NCBI GenBank assembly: GCA_016293845.1
Contig: JAEDDH010000009.1
Coordinates: 54,406 to 118,405, forward strand
DNA: 64,000 nt
Reading direction: 5' to 3'
From: Bacteroidales bacterium
GTDB taxonomy: Bacteria > Bacteroidota > Bacteroidia > Bacteroidales > UBA3824
Shown: in pieces, positions 26,047-35,794 of the stretch
Position numbering within the stretch: position 1 is the first letter of the stretch
How the letters are laid out: each line of letters opens with the position of its first letter
Notes under the pieces: model-generated
What the model saw: the letters and a program-made list of their open reading frames with translations, nothing else
The model's database searches: none
What the model was told of the DNA's origin: nothing
Made by a program: the position numbers and the translations under genes

Positions 26047-26337
26047 CGGATAAGATTGGCAAATTAACATAGCCTTTTTGATTCCGCAAGGACGTTTATT
26101 GACGCTTCTCTACAAATTGACAAACTTCGCAACTTTGTAAACGAGGTAGAGGAAACGGCGATGCAACGTCCGCGTTTATGAATATATATAGGTGTGCTGT
26201 ACACAAAACGTGCGGCAATAAGTCTTTATATAGGTTGACGTGGACACTTTGCATTGCTTATCCCATCTCGTTAAGGTAATGCGAAGACCTGTCAATTGTG
26301 GGGTAAGTTGATGTAAAAACTCCCACGTCTTTTTTTT
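26047..26337 (+). ncRNA. Candidate structured leader RNA
   Basis: The leader holds nested and interleaved pairings. GGACGTT 26090-26096 pairs with 26165-26171, enclosing CTCTAC 26108-26113/26146-26151 and ACAAA/TTTGT. A second domain is closed by GACGTGG 26237-26243 with CCACGTC 26323-26329, followed directly by eight T. Inside it GCATT 26251-26255/26278-26282 and CTTATCCC 26257-26264/26300-26307 interleave as a pseudoknot. This layout suits either a riboswitch-like terminator ahead of the operon or an independent small RNA. Only one copy is in the window, so there is no covariation support, and no known class was recognised. Confidence 0.4.
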
Positions 26338-26401
26338 GTAATTCCGAGTTTGGGTGAGTGTTCGGCGGAAGATTGTTTAATTTGTTAAAATTTTTCTGTC
26401 G

Positions 26402-27010
26402 ATGAAACGAAAAGTTATTATTCTGATGGCGGCATCAATGATGCTTGCAACTTCGTGCATCAAAGAAGATGACAACGAGGTGGAACTGAATGAGAATGTC
26501 AGCAACGATGACATCAAGATTGACGAGAGTTTTAAGGCCACAGACTCGTACCTGCAAGCATCGTGGCAAGGAGAGTATAGCGGCTACGACGAAAACCAGA
26601 AGGCAAATACCAACATTCGTAGGCTGTTGATACTCAATGCAGATGGCTCTTACACAAACACTATCCAAGGTATTCTCGTAAGCAAAAATTCAGACAAGAA
26701 CGAATACACCGACTTTGAGAAGGAGTACGGCACATATTCGTACAATGGTTCCGACTTGGTGACGTACAATGTAACCACCGACTCTCTAATCAATTATCAG
26801 ACCAACGAACTCCAATATTTCTCTAAGAAACATTCGTATTCTGGCAGCGACACCGACACATCTAAGGACGTGGCATCTTATACAGAAGGTGTAAAATTTC
26901 AGACCAAAGACAACGACCATCAATGGGTTACTAAGGATGTGTATCTGAGCAACCTTAAAGGTGCCGACTTGGAGTTGTACTTCATTATGAAAAAAAGTGC
27001 CAAGAAATGA
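26402..27010 (+). CDS. Lipoprotein, first gene of the radical SAM operon
   Basis: The 202-residue protein has a lipoprotein signal ending MLATSCIKEDD. The mature part has an acidic linker, then a lipocalin-like or beta-sandwich pattern (SWQGEYSGYDENQKAN, LLILNADGSYTNTIQG, EKEYGTYSYNGSDLVTYN, VYLSNLKGADLELYFIMKK) seen in Bacteroidota surface lipoproteins. No named family was identified. Its stop overlaps the start of the HydE-like gene (ATGA), so the two are translationally coupled. Confidence 0.8.
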   Translation: MKRKVIILMAASMMLATSCIKEDDNEVELNENVSNDDIKIDESFKATDSYLQASWQGEYSGYDENQKANTNIRRLLILNADGSYTNTIQGILVSKNSDKNEYTDFEKEYGTYSYNGSDLVTYNVTTDSLINYQTNELQYFSKKHSYSGSDTDTSKDVASYTEGVKFQTKDNDHQWVTKDVYLSNLKGADLELYFIMKKSAKK

Positions 27011-28020
27011 GTAACATTGATTCGCTCATCGGTGCTTTGGAAAAAGGCGACTATGCGGATGCTGTACTTGACGGCTGCCTGAGGTTGTCGGGCGATGCTC
27101 AGATGCGTCTTTTTGCACTTGCGCAAAAACGTCGCATTCAATACTTCCCCGACAACCGTTGCCAAGTGAGGAGTGTGATAGAAATATCAAATATCTGTCG
27201 TCAAAAGTGCCGTTATTGTGCAATTGGTGGTAAAGACCAAACAACTAATTACACGTTGAATGCCAAACAGATAGTTATGCTCGTCGATTATCTTTATAAT
27301 AAGGGTCGGAGAGTAATTTTGTTGCAGTCTGGCGAAAACGTCAGCGCAAAATTTATCGGCGAAGTTGTGGATGCGGTGCGCGACATCAAAAGCCACCACG
27401 AGGACATTCGTCTGATTTTATGCTTGGGCGACCTTGCGCACGAACAATATCAGGCTCTTTTCGATGCAGGGGCGAGTGATTATATCCTAAAATTTGAAGC
27501 ATCAGACGAAAAACTGTTTGCTTATTGCAAGCCAAACGACACCCTCGCCAATAGGTTGAGATGTATAGAGGATTTGTGCGACATAGGATTTCGTGTTGGT
27601 TCGGGCAATATTGTGGGACTTCCTACGCAGACTTTCGGAAACATCATAGACGACCTGAAACTAATCCACCGTCTGCCGTTGGGTATGAATAGTAGCACAG
27701 TGTTCATACCGTCGGAAAATTCCGCTTTTGGTGGCGAGCCTATGGGCAATCCCGATACTACGCTCAATATGATGGCTTTGATGCGCATTATGAATCCCCA
27801 AAGGCTGATGCCTACCACGAGTTCGTTGGAAAAGGCTGTTGCCGACGGTCAGTACCTCGGATTGCTCGCTGGAGCAAACACTGTAACAATCCACGACGGT
27901 ACGCCTGACAATTTGCAACAGCATTTCCCGATATACTCGCAAAAAAGGGTAAGACCTCAGACTGAACATTTCAAAGATATATTGATTCGCGCTAATATGA
28001 ATGTAGAAAATATAATATGA
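27007..28020 (+). CDS. HydE/PylB-like radical SAM enzyme
   Basis: The 337-residue protein has the 4Fe-4S motif SNICRQKCRYC (Cys64, Cys68, Cys71) and sequence typical of the BioB/HydE/PylB group: VILLQSGEN, ILKFEASDEKLF, RVGSGNIVGLPTQT and FIPSENSAFGG. HydE makes part of the [FeFe]-hydrogenase cofactor and PylB makes pyrrolysine precursors. Neither a hydrogenase, HydF/HydG nor pyl gene is present, so the substrate is unknown. It overlaps the HemN-like gene by 4 bp. The operon context suggests it works on a small molecule handled at the cell surface. Confidence 0.85.
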   Translation: MSNIDSLIGALEKGDYADAVLDGCLRLSGDAQMRLFALAQKRRIQYFPDNRCQVRSVIEISNICRQKCRYCAIGGKDQTTNYTLNAKQIVMLVDYLYNKGRRVILLQSGENVSAKFIGEVVDAVRDIKSHHEDIRLILCLGDLAHEQYQALFDAGASDYILKFEASDEKLFAYCKPNDTLANRLRCIEDLCDIGFRVGSGNIVGLPTQTFGNIIDDLKLIHRLPLGMNSSTVFIPSENSAFGGEPMGNPDTTLNMMALMRIMNPQRLMPTTSSLEKAVADGQYLGLLAGANTVTIHDGTPDNLQQHFPIYSQKRVRPQTEHFKDILIRANMNVENII

Positions 28021-29445
28021 ATACACTAAAAGACTACATAAAACTATCAGACCAACGCTGGGAGGAGTTCAAAGAATTTCAGCGGCTTGGATTAATCCCA
28101 CTGCACGGCGACTTTTCGCCGGCTGGTGTGCATTATCCGCCTATCACCAACTACCCCGATATGGCACCAGATGAAGCCTACAAAGGGTTTGAGGAAACAG
28201 ACAGCGGCACTTTTGACGTGTACGTACATATTCCGTTCTGCCACCGCAGATGCTTGTTTTGTCATTATCCGTCGCATTACAATCGCGGCGATGCTGAAAA
28301 AGACATCTATCTTTCGCATCTTGATATGGAAATGAAAAACTGGCTCGATTATAGGGGAATCGACAGAATCAAAAGCCGCTCGATACTTATGGGCGGAGGA
28401 ACTCCGTCAGATTTGACACCTCACCAACTGACTCGTTTCCTTACTTTCTTCACCAAATACGTGGACATCAACACGTGTCCGCAGTTCAATTGGGATGTCG
28501 ATCCATCCACTCTTGTGGGCGACGAGGGGTTGGAACGTCTTCGCATCATCAAGAATTTCAAGGGCGACAGGCTCACAATCGGCGTACAATCGCTCAACGA
28601 CGATGTACTCAAAAAAATGAACCGTTCTCACAATGCCGCCACGGCTATCCAAGCGGTTGAAAACTGCCTTAAAATGGGGTTCAAGGTCAATATCGAGTTT
28701 ATTTATTGACATCCGGGCGAAACATTGCAAAATTGGATTGAAGTAATAGAAAAGGCATGTACACTCGGTGTGCGTGAGATACAACTTTACCGCCTCAAAA
28801 TAGAACCTTACGGAGACCAAATAGGCTCAATCAAGAATTTTTCGGCTTATCATCACGACGAACTTGTTTCGGTGGAGGACACAATAAGAATGAAAGAAAT
28901 TGCGGAACAAATCCTCGCCGACAATGGCTACAACGAAAATATCCGACGTGTATTTACCAAGAGCAAAAGCGACATCTCAATATATGCGTACAACCAATGC
29001 TGCCGCTTGAAAGATTGTGTAGGCTTTGGTCTGTCGGCTTTCAGCAGTATGCACGATAGGTTTATTATAAACACACCCTTGTTCGACGAATACTACCGTC
29101 GTACCGAAAAACCATCAGATAGCCGCCAACCGCTGTCTAATCCGCACTGCCGACCAGCAAACGAGATGGTCGGTAATTCTGCCGCTAAAAAACTACTTCA
29201 TCGACAAAAAGATTTTCAAAAAACTCAACGGAGTCGATGTAGAGAGTGTTTTTCAAAGCCAGTTTGCCTTATTAAAGGAATATGGACTTGCTGAGGAGGA
29301 CGAAAAAAAGATCATACTCACAAGCAAAGGTGCGTTTTACAGCGACGAATTGGTTCATCTTTTTTACGAAGACAAGCATCAATCTTTTCCAAAAGAGGAT
29401 TTCGCCGATGGTCCGCTCAATCCATACAATTTTACTAATTGTTGA
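28017..29445 (+). pseudogene. HemN-like radical SAM enzyme with in-frame TGA and a frameshift
   Basis: The conceptual protein has the coproporphyrinogen III oxidase-like motif VHIPFCHRRCLFCHYP (Cys75, Cys79, Cys82), IQSLNDDVLKKMNRSH-like segments, and a C-terminal winged-helix end KEDFADGPLNPY. Two lesions interrupt it. TGA at 28707-28709 stands where family members have Gly (EFIY-stop-HPGET), and an extra A in the A-run at 29106-29110 shifts the frame before NRCLIRTADQQTRW. The frame before, between and after the lesions is well conserved, so damage is recent or one lesion is a read error. HemN relatives include heme-degrading and methyl-transferring enzymes, not only HemN. Confidence 0.8.
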
Positions 29446-29449
29446 TTAT

Positions 29450-31522
29450 ATGAAGAAAGGCTTACTCATATTGACGATAATGGTGATGGTGATGACGCAC
29501 GCGCTTTATGGACAGGTTTACCAACTGTCAATAGAAGATGTGTCGTCGCTTGTGCGCACGGGTATGAATCCGCATCCTACCGATGACGGCGACACTGCCT
29601 TGGCATACACTCTTATGAATGCGCTTGACCATCGATATGCTGATTCGTTGCTATATGTACGCGAAGCTTACCGAAAAAAAGCCGATGACGACAGACAGAA
29701 AGAAAAATCGTGGGGAGCGTTGGCATATATTGTAGGCAGAATGTTGAATGCTGACGACGCTAATATAAAGCACGACATATTGTCCGACGATTTGTACCAA
29801 TATTTTACCGACAACGAATGTAGCCATCTAAAAAACTACCTCGTAATAAAATACGAACTCAACAACTACCGTCCACGTTCGGTAAAGGAGCATATAGCGC
29901 AGCGCACATTTTACGACGATTTCTTGATGTTCAATGATCCCGGGCGCGAGGCTTGGGATAAGACAAGCGAGATAATGAGCAAGATGCCGTTGAAAAAAGG
30001 CGACAGGGCGGTGGATGTAGGTTGTGGATTCGGGTACAATTCTCTTAGGTTGCTTGATTTGGTGGGCGACAATGGCATTGTGTATGCCACCGATACAGAA
30101 AAAGATTACATCGACCATCTGTCGCAAGTAATGCAAAAAAATAATATTGACAATCTAATGGCATTACATACTCAAAGCGACAATCTTGGTGTTAGTGATA
30201 TGGTTGACTGCATTTTTATGAGTTCGTTGTATCATATTATTTACACTTGGTCGCGAGAGGATGAACGCTCTGCATTACTAAAATCAATAAAAAAACAATT
30301 GAAAAACAATGGTTACTTTGTCATTGTTGACAACTATAACCTCCACGGCGGCGAACTCAACAACTGCCACGTCAGCCCCAAATTAGTGGAAGCACAACTC
30401 GGATTTTGGGGATTTGAGAAAGTAGCACTTCATACGCTGAGCGACAAGCGGTATATGCTGATAATGAGACGAAACGACAATTATGTGCCTAATGTAAAAG
30501 CGCAATCAAGCAAGGGTGTTCCCTCAATCAGCATTAACAGCCAAAAATCAATTGTACACATAGGAAGCCTTGATTCTTATGACATTACCGACCTTGGCAT
30601 AGACGCTGCCAACTATGTTTACGACTTTGCAAGCGGCGGCGATAGGTCGCTTGGTGAAATCGCCATCAAAAAATATGACGAGATTATTCCGAAAGAAAAC
30701 TTTGGCGGCGAATATACAGCGTTGAAGTGGCTGTGCAAGGCGTTGCTTGCCGCTCCGACGCAATTGGATTCGATGCTTAAAGACCCGCTCGTAAGAAGTT
30801 TTTATCACAAGATGACCGATGATACATGCAAGGTGTTGCGTTATTATCTTCTTCACAAGTACAAACTCGGCAGCGATTCTCTGAGGATGCTCTCCGATTC
30901 TATTCTCGAAATGAGTGGCGAGGTTGGGCGTACACACCGCTCGTATCTTGAAGACTACATTTTGGCTCTCAACCCTATGCGGCAGTCGTGGGAAAACACA
31001 CCTCTCATAATCAACAATCTCGGCATCAAGCCCGGAGATATAATTGCCGACATAGGCTCCGGCTCGGGATTTTTCTCATATCAGTTTTCCAAGATTACCG
31101 GCTCCAAAGGCAAGGTGTATGCTGTGGAACTCAAAGACGAACACCTCAACACATTACAGCAATTCATTGAAACCGAGCATATTGCACACATAGACACCAT
31201 AAAGGGACGCGAGGATTTGATAACGCTTCCCGAAAAAGTTGATATGGCTTTTATGTGTTCGCTCTACCACGTAATGTACGCCGTTGTTTCCGACTCCGAC
31301 AGGGACACATACTTAAAATCATTGAAAGAATGTATCAAGCCGGGTGGAAGTCTTGTTGTTGTTGACAATGGGCCTGTTGATGTCAGCACTTTGCCATACC
31401 ACGGTCCCTATATAAGTCGAGAACTCATTGAGTACCAATTATATTACTATGGTTTCATACTTGAAGACTACATACAGATAATACCACAGAGGTATTTACT
31501 GAAATTTAAACTTAAACATTGA
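29450..31522 (+). CDS. Exported tandem SAM-dependent methyltransferase
   Basis: The 690-residue protein starts with a Sec signal (MKKGLLILTIMVMVMTHALYGQ) and has two repeats. Each has a helical lead-in and a class I methyltransferase fold: AVDVGCGFGYNSLRLLDL and FMSSLYHIIYTWS in the first (residues about 185-300), IADIGSGSGFFSYQFSKI and FMCSLYHVMYAVV in the second (about 525-640). Both glycine-rich SAM loops look intact. Methyltransferases are normally cytoplasmic because SAM is; an exported one needs a SAM source or binds something else. It begins 4 bp after the HemN-like stop. The ATG at 29450 was chosen because upstream codons are HemN-like sequence in another frame. Confidence 0.85.
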   Translation: MKKGLLILTIMVMVMTHALYGQVYQLSIEDVSSLVRTGMNPHPTDDGDTALAYTLMNALDHRYADSLLYVREAYRKKADDDRQKEKSWGALAYIVGRMLNADDANIKHDILSDDLYQYFTDNECSHLKNYLVIKYELNNYRPRSVKEHIAQRTFYDDFLMFNDPGREAWDKTSEIMSKMPLKKGDRAVDVGCGFGYNSLRLLDLVGDNGIVYATDTEKDYIDHLSQVMQKNNIDNLMALHTQSDNLGVSDMVDCIFMSSLYHIIYTWSREDERSALLKSIKKQLKNNGYFVIVDNYNLHGGELNNCHVSPKLVEAQLGFWGFEKVALHTLSDKRYMLIMRRNDNYVPNVKAQSSKGVPSISINSQKSIVHIGSLDSYDITDLGIDAANYVYDFASGGDRSLGEIAIKKYDEIIPKENFGGEYTALKWLCKALLAAPTQLDSMLKDPLVRSFYHKMTDDTCKVLRYYLLHKYKLGSDSLRMLSDSILEMSGEVGRTHRSYLEDYILALNPMRQSWENTPLIINNLGIKPGDIIADIGSGSGFFSYQFSKITGSKGKVYAVELKDEHLNTLQQFIETEHIAHIDTIKGREDLITLPEKVDMAFMCSLYHVMYAVVSDSDRDTYLKSLKECIKPGGSLVVVDNGPVDVSTLPYHGPYISRELIEYQLYYYGFILEDYIQIIPQRYLLKFKLKH

Positions 31523-31527
31523 CGAAT

Positions 31528-32169
31528 ATGAAAAAAATCACACTGACATTAATGATTTTAGTAGGTGCGCTGCAACTTTTTGCCCAAGACACCGAAGACT
31601 ACTACTCTACACGGCGCACGTGGACCAATCAGCATACAATGATTATGGTCAAGTGGTCGCAGTTATTTTACGAACTCAATGTTGGAATTACGGGTTCCAA
31701 ACGGCGTTCTGCCAACTTTGTGTATTTTTCGGCGGGCTATGGCAAGCCGAACACCGAAAATGCTTGGCGCAAATTTCTTCCGGCTTCGCAGCAGTCTGCG
31801 CCCACGTCCAAAGACGAGATGCTCGCCAAACAAGACGACAACACGAGCGGTCTCCATGCCGGCACTATCGGCATAGGTTGGCAGCATTTCTTCACACATT
31901 GGATTGGATTCCACATGCAGGCGGGATGGAGTTTTATTGCTGATCTTGGCGGCGGCAATTCGAGTTCGTCGGTTACAACCACATCGTCTTCATCGTCAGA
32001 AAGTTCCGACGACAAAAATACTTTCATATACAATTCGGTTCCCGTACAGGCTGGCATTGAGTTTTGCCTTTGGCGGCATATCGAATTGCAGGCTGGCGTT
32101 ACATATATGTGGAAAGAGATTCCAATCATAACGGCGGGATTTGGTGTAGCATTTGGAAAAAGCGATTGA
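31528..32169 (+). CDS. Outer-membrane beta-barrel-like protein
   Basis: The 213-residue protein has a Sec signal (MKKITLTLMILVGALQLFAQD) and alternating amphipathic strands (FVYFSAGYGKPN, AGTIGIGWQHFFTHWIGFHM, IELQAGVTYMWKEIPIITAG) ending in GVAFGKSD, as in small outer-membrane barrels. A low-complexity Ser/Thr loop sits near residue 150. It starts 5 bp after the methyltransferase stop. No named family was recognised. Confidence 0.75.
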   Translation: MKKITLTLMILVGALQLFAQDTEDYYSTRRTWTNQHTMIMVKWSQLFYELNVGITGSKRRSANFVYFSAGYGKPNTENAWRKFLPASQQSAPTSKDEMLAKQDDNTSGLHAGTIGIGWQHFFTHWIGFHMQAGWSFIADLGGGNSSSSVTTTSSSSSESSDDKNTFIYNSVPVQAGIEFCLWRHIELQAGVTYMWKEIPIITAGFGVAFGKSD

Positions 32170-32172
32170 TAT

Positions 32173-33042
32173 ATGTTTGGCATAATTGCGGCACTTGCCT
32201 CGGCTGCATCGTGGGCATTTGCTACCGTGGTGTTTGAGCGGTTGGGTAAACATATTCCCTATGCAGGTATTACCTTTCTCAAGGGTTCTTTCAGCATTGT
32301 GTTGATGTGTTTGTTGGCGTTGGCAATGGGCGATTGGAGTCAAATATCAGCACGTGATGCGGTAATAATTGCCGCGAGCGGTGTAATTGGTATTTCTGTT
32401 GGCGATACACTTTTTTTCAGGTCGCTGCAAGATTTGGGCGCAAAAACGCAGGTGTTGTATTTCCTTTTAGGACAAGTGATTACAATGTTGCTGTCGTTTA
32501 TGTTGTTGGGAGAAGTACTTGGGATAATGCAATATGTAGGCTCAATGGTGCTCTTGTGCGGAATCGTGGTGGTAACGTGGGGACGGCAAGAAGATCATCC
32601 AAACAAGTTGCGAGGCATAGTGGGTGGATTTGCAAGCATCATTTGCTTTTCGGTTGCCACAATTATGATTAAATACACCGCACCCGAAATCAGCATTGTG
32701 TCTTCTACATTGTGCCGTATGGTGTTTGGCACTTTGATTATCACTATGATGGGTGTTACTACTGGCAAAATCAGAGAATGGATTAAGCCATTGAAAAACA
32801 GAACTATACTTAGATGGTTTATCATAAATGTGGTAGTGATAACAGTCGGTGGCTTTATGCTGTCGATGTACTCAATAAAGACAATCAGCGTTTCGCTTGC
32901 ATCGGTGCTGAGTGTTACAGAGCCAGTGTTTGTGTTGGTGCTTGCATACGTAATCAACCGAGACAAGGCTTCGTGGCGCGAAATCGTTGGTGCTTTTATA
33001 AGTGTTTTTGGGCTTTTAGTAATAATACTATGCAATGAATAA
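32173..33042 (+). CDS. EamA/DMT-family transporter
   Basis: The 289-residue protein has about ten membrane helices in two EamA repeats (IIAALASAASWAFATVVFER at the start, GFASIICFSVATIMIKY at the start of the second half) with the family's conserved PVF motif (LSVTEPVFVLVLAYVI). Such proteins export metabolites or take up small solutes. Within this operon it could export the product of the radical SAM enzymes; this is inference. It overlaps the next gene by 8 bp. Confidence 0.9.
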   Translation: MFGIIAALASAASWAFATVVFERLGKHIPYAGITFLKGSFSIVLMCLLALAMGDWSQISARDAVIIAASGVIGISVGDTLFFRSLQDLGAKTQVLYFLLGQVITMLLSFMLLGEVLGIMQYVGSMVLLCGIVVVTWGRQEDHPNKLRGIVGGFASIICFSVATIMIKYTAPEISIVSSTLCRMVFGTLIITMMGVTTGKIREWIKPLKNRTILRWFIINVVVITVGGFMLSMYSIKTISVSLASVLSVTEPVFVLVLAYVINRDKASWREIVGAFISVFGLLVIILCNE

Positions 33043-35794
33043 CGAGTTTAAATATATAATGCTGCTTGTAATGCTTTGTGTGGCGGTGTACCCATCTGTC
33101 GCACAGGACTTTGTGATGTCAGGGCAAATTACCGATTCGCAGACCGGAGAGCCGTTGTCTGGTGCCAACATATACACCACCGACAGAATTTATAACGCTA
33201 TTTCCGATGCCAATGGCTATTATACGATTTCGCTACCGCAAAATAAGAACATAGAGTTGAGAGTGTCGTATGTAGGGTACAAAACAATTTCAAGAACCAT
33301 CAACTCTCGCATTGCATCCAAAACGCAGAATTTTGCGCTCGTTCAAGATGTTGCGACTATTGGCGATGTTACCGTAACGGGGCATACCAATATTGCCACA
33401 AGCCGAGGCGACACCACCGTGTACCGTATCAGTAAAGTCAATTCCGACGCTACACTCGGCGATGCAATAAGCAAGATTCCCGGATTCAGATACGAAAACG
33501 GACAGTTGGAAATCAACGGCGAACAAGTAACACATCTAATGCTTGATGGTGTTGATTTTTTCCGTGGCGATGTTGGCATGGCGTTGAAAAACCTTAATGC
33601 CGACATCATAGACCGTGTGGAGGTTTTCGACAAAAAATCCGACTATGCTGAACTTACAGGTTTCGATGACGGTAACAGTCACAAAGCGGTCAACATTCGC
33701 ACAAAAAAAGAAACACGCACAAGCACGTTTGGCAAGGCATACGCAGGTTACGGTTCTGACAGCCGCTACAAGTCATACGGTATGTTCAATACATTCAACA
33801 ACGATTTCAGATGGTCGGTCTTTGCGCAAGCCAACAACACCAACGAACAGAATTTTTCGATGATAGACCTCCTGAGCGCAACAGGCACGGCATCGAGCAG
33901 CGCGCCATCGCAGTCGCCATACAGCAAAAACTCCGTCGATAACACTTTTCATCCAACAGCGTCCGACGATGTGTCGTCTATGTTGGTGAACGTGAGCGAG
34001 AGCGGCATTACAGAATCAAGGGCTGTGGGCACCAACTATTCCGACTCTTGGGGCAAAAACAATAATCAGAAAGTGCAGGGACACTACCTATTCAACTCGT
34101 CATCCAACGACACCGACTATGACATTGAGGACGAATATTATGGCAAAAACACTTCCGACAATGTTCAGAAGCAAATCGTCAACACTGACAATATAAACCA
34201 CAGATTCAATGCCAAGTACGAATACAACATTGGCAATAAAGACTATCTGATGGTTAGACCGAGCATTATTTACCAGCGCAAAAACGAGGATTTGAATCTC
34301 ACAGCGTGGACTCGTGATAGCACTGTCCAAGACCTGCTTCTGAATCAAAACTCAAAAACCTCTCAAAACGTATTCAGCAACTCCGACGAGGTTATATACC
34401 TGCACCGCCTTAGTGACAAGGGACACTCTGTGTCTTTCGACGGACGATTCTCATATATCAAAACCACCGAGGATATTGATATGGTTTTTGAGAACGTACA
34501 AGCCAACCAGAATGCCGTCCAGCAGACATATTCTTACAACATTCAGAAAACTTTTACTGGTATGATGTCGTACATACATCCCTTTGGCAGGTATTCGGGC
34601 ATTAAGGCCGATGCGGGATGGATTGTTACATACGGCGTTATCAAACGCAAATCCGAAATTATGGCTGATGAGGCGGAGGATTTTTCTGTAGATTCGCTTC
34701 TTTGTGGCTCCACTTTTTCCGATTTTGGCGGTTTCCTTGCCAACCTTTCGTATATGTTCAGTAAATCAGGTGTCAACATCGTTGCTGGAACGGAATATCA
34801 GGCATACAATTTCAGAACCAAAAACGACATCACTCATTCGTTCTATCAATACAATTCGTTTTTGCCTTATTTTGTAATGCGCTGTCAGTTTGGCGGCAAC
34901 CAACTGCACCTACAATACCGCACGTTACAGAAATACCCAGGACTTATGCAGGTGCAGGATGCCATCAACAATGCAAACGCCACAATGGCGTTAAGGGGCA
35001 ACAACAGGCTCGAATCTGCCCGACATCAAAACATTATGATGCGTTTTGTGATGCCCGGCATAGGCAGCGACGGTTCTGTCGGTGTAGTATTTGTCAATAT
35101 GGAATACGCTGACAATTTCATAGCCTCGCGACGGTCGCTGTCGGCAGCGACATTCTCAGGTGATGGCAACAAGCGCAACAGCGAGATGTACTCTTATCAG
35201 AATGCTGACGGATATTTTTCTACAAGTGGTCTTGTCGCATACGGTTTTCCCGCCAATTTCATCAAATCCAACATCAACCTCACCTCTATGCTCCAATATG
35301 CCAAGACACCCGGCTTTTGGGACGAGGAAAAATCATTCACACGCACTCAATGCTGGAACAATTCCGCCACAATCGCAAGCAACATAAGTGAGGCTGTGGA
35401 TTTTATTTTGGATTTCAACTGCAAATACACCCAAAGCCGCAACCTGACTTACAGCGATTATGATGTTTCATACTGGACGGTTTCTTACGGCGGGCAAATC
35501 AATTGGCAGATCATTCCTGCCATCAAACTCTTATTCGAATGTGGAAGGACATCATATTCGGGTTCGGGTACATCACAATTCAACGCCGTAATAAGCAACG
35601 CCGCCGTAGCATACAAGTTTGCCAAAGAACGGCGGGCGGAGTTGCGGCTGTCGGTCAACGACATTTTCAATAATGACAACAACTTTGTGGAAACCACAAA
35701 CGAGATATATCGGCGCAAAGTAACATCCAATGTGCTAAAACGATACATAATGCTGACATTTACATACAATTTCAATAAAACCCAGTCAAAATGA
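33035..35794 (+). CDS. CarboxypepD_reg/plug-type outer-membrane beta-barrel protein
   Basis: The 919-residue protein has a signal peptide (ends PSVAQD), a CarboxypepD_reg-like domain (SGQITDSQTGEPLSGANIYT), a plug-like region (DAISKIPGFRYENGQLEING, LNADIIDRVEVFDKKSDYAE, GNSHKAVNIRTKK) and a long barrel (OMP_b-brl_3-like). It resembles TonB-dependent receptors but has no clear TonB box. It probably forms the outer-membrane pore of this operon. It overlaps the following gene by 4 bp. Confidence 0.85.
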   Translation: MNNEFKYIMLLVMLCVAVYPSVAQDFVMSGQITDSQTGEPLSGANIYTTDRIYNAISDANGYYTISLPQNKNIELRVSYVGYKTISRTINSRIASKTQNFALVQDVATIGDVTVTGHTNIATSRGDTTVYRISKVNSDATLGDAISKIPGFRYENGQLEINGEQVTHLMLDGVDFFRGDVGMALKNLNADIIDRVEVFDKKSDYAELTGFDDGNSHKAVNIRTKKETRTSTFGKAYAGYGSDSRYKSYGMFNTFNNDFRWSVFAQANNTNEQNFSMIDLLSATGTASSSAPSQSPYSKNSVDNTFHPTASDDVSSMLVNVSESGITESRAVGTNYSDSWGKNNNQKVQGHYLFNSSSNDTDYDIEDEYYGKNTSDNVQKQIVNTDNINHRFNAKYEYNIGNKDYLMVRPSIIYQRKNEDLNLTAWTRDSTVQDLLLNQNSKTSQNVFSNSDEVIYLHRLSDKGHSVSFDGRFSYIKTTEDIDMVFENVQANQNAVQQTYSYNIQKTFTGMMSYIHPFGRYSGIKADAGWIVTYGVIKRKSEIMADEAEDFSVDSLLCGSTFSDFGGFLANLSYMFSKSGVNIVAGTEYQAYNFRTKNDITHSFYQYNSFLPYFVMRCQFGGNQLHLQYRTLQKYPGLMQVQDAINNANATMALRGNNRLESARHQNIMMRFVMPGIGSDGSVGVVFVNMEYADNFIASRRSLSAATFSGDGNKRNSEMYSYQNADGYFSTSGLVAYGFPANFIKSNINLTSMLQYAKTPGFWDEEKSFTRTQCWNNSATIASNISEAVDFILDFNCKYTQSRNLTYSDYDVSYWTVSYGGQINWQIIPAIKLLFECGRTSYSGSGTSQFNAVISNAAVAYKFAKERRAELRLSVNDIFNNDNNFVETTNEIYRRKVTSNVLKRYIMLTFTYNFNKTQSK

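Noticed and set aside
28707..28709. TGA as a recoded codon (Gly or selenocysteine)
   Set aside because: TGA ends other genes in the window, no SECIS-like need exists at a Gly position, and a second lesion lies 400 bp further in the same gene.
27007..29445. [FeFe]-hydrogenase maturation or heme synthesis locus
   Set aside because: No hydA, hydF, hydG or hem pathway gene is adjacent; the envelope genes point elsewhere.
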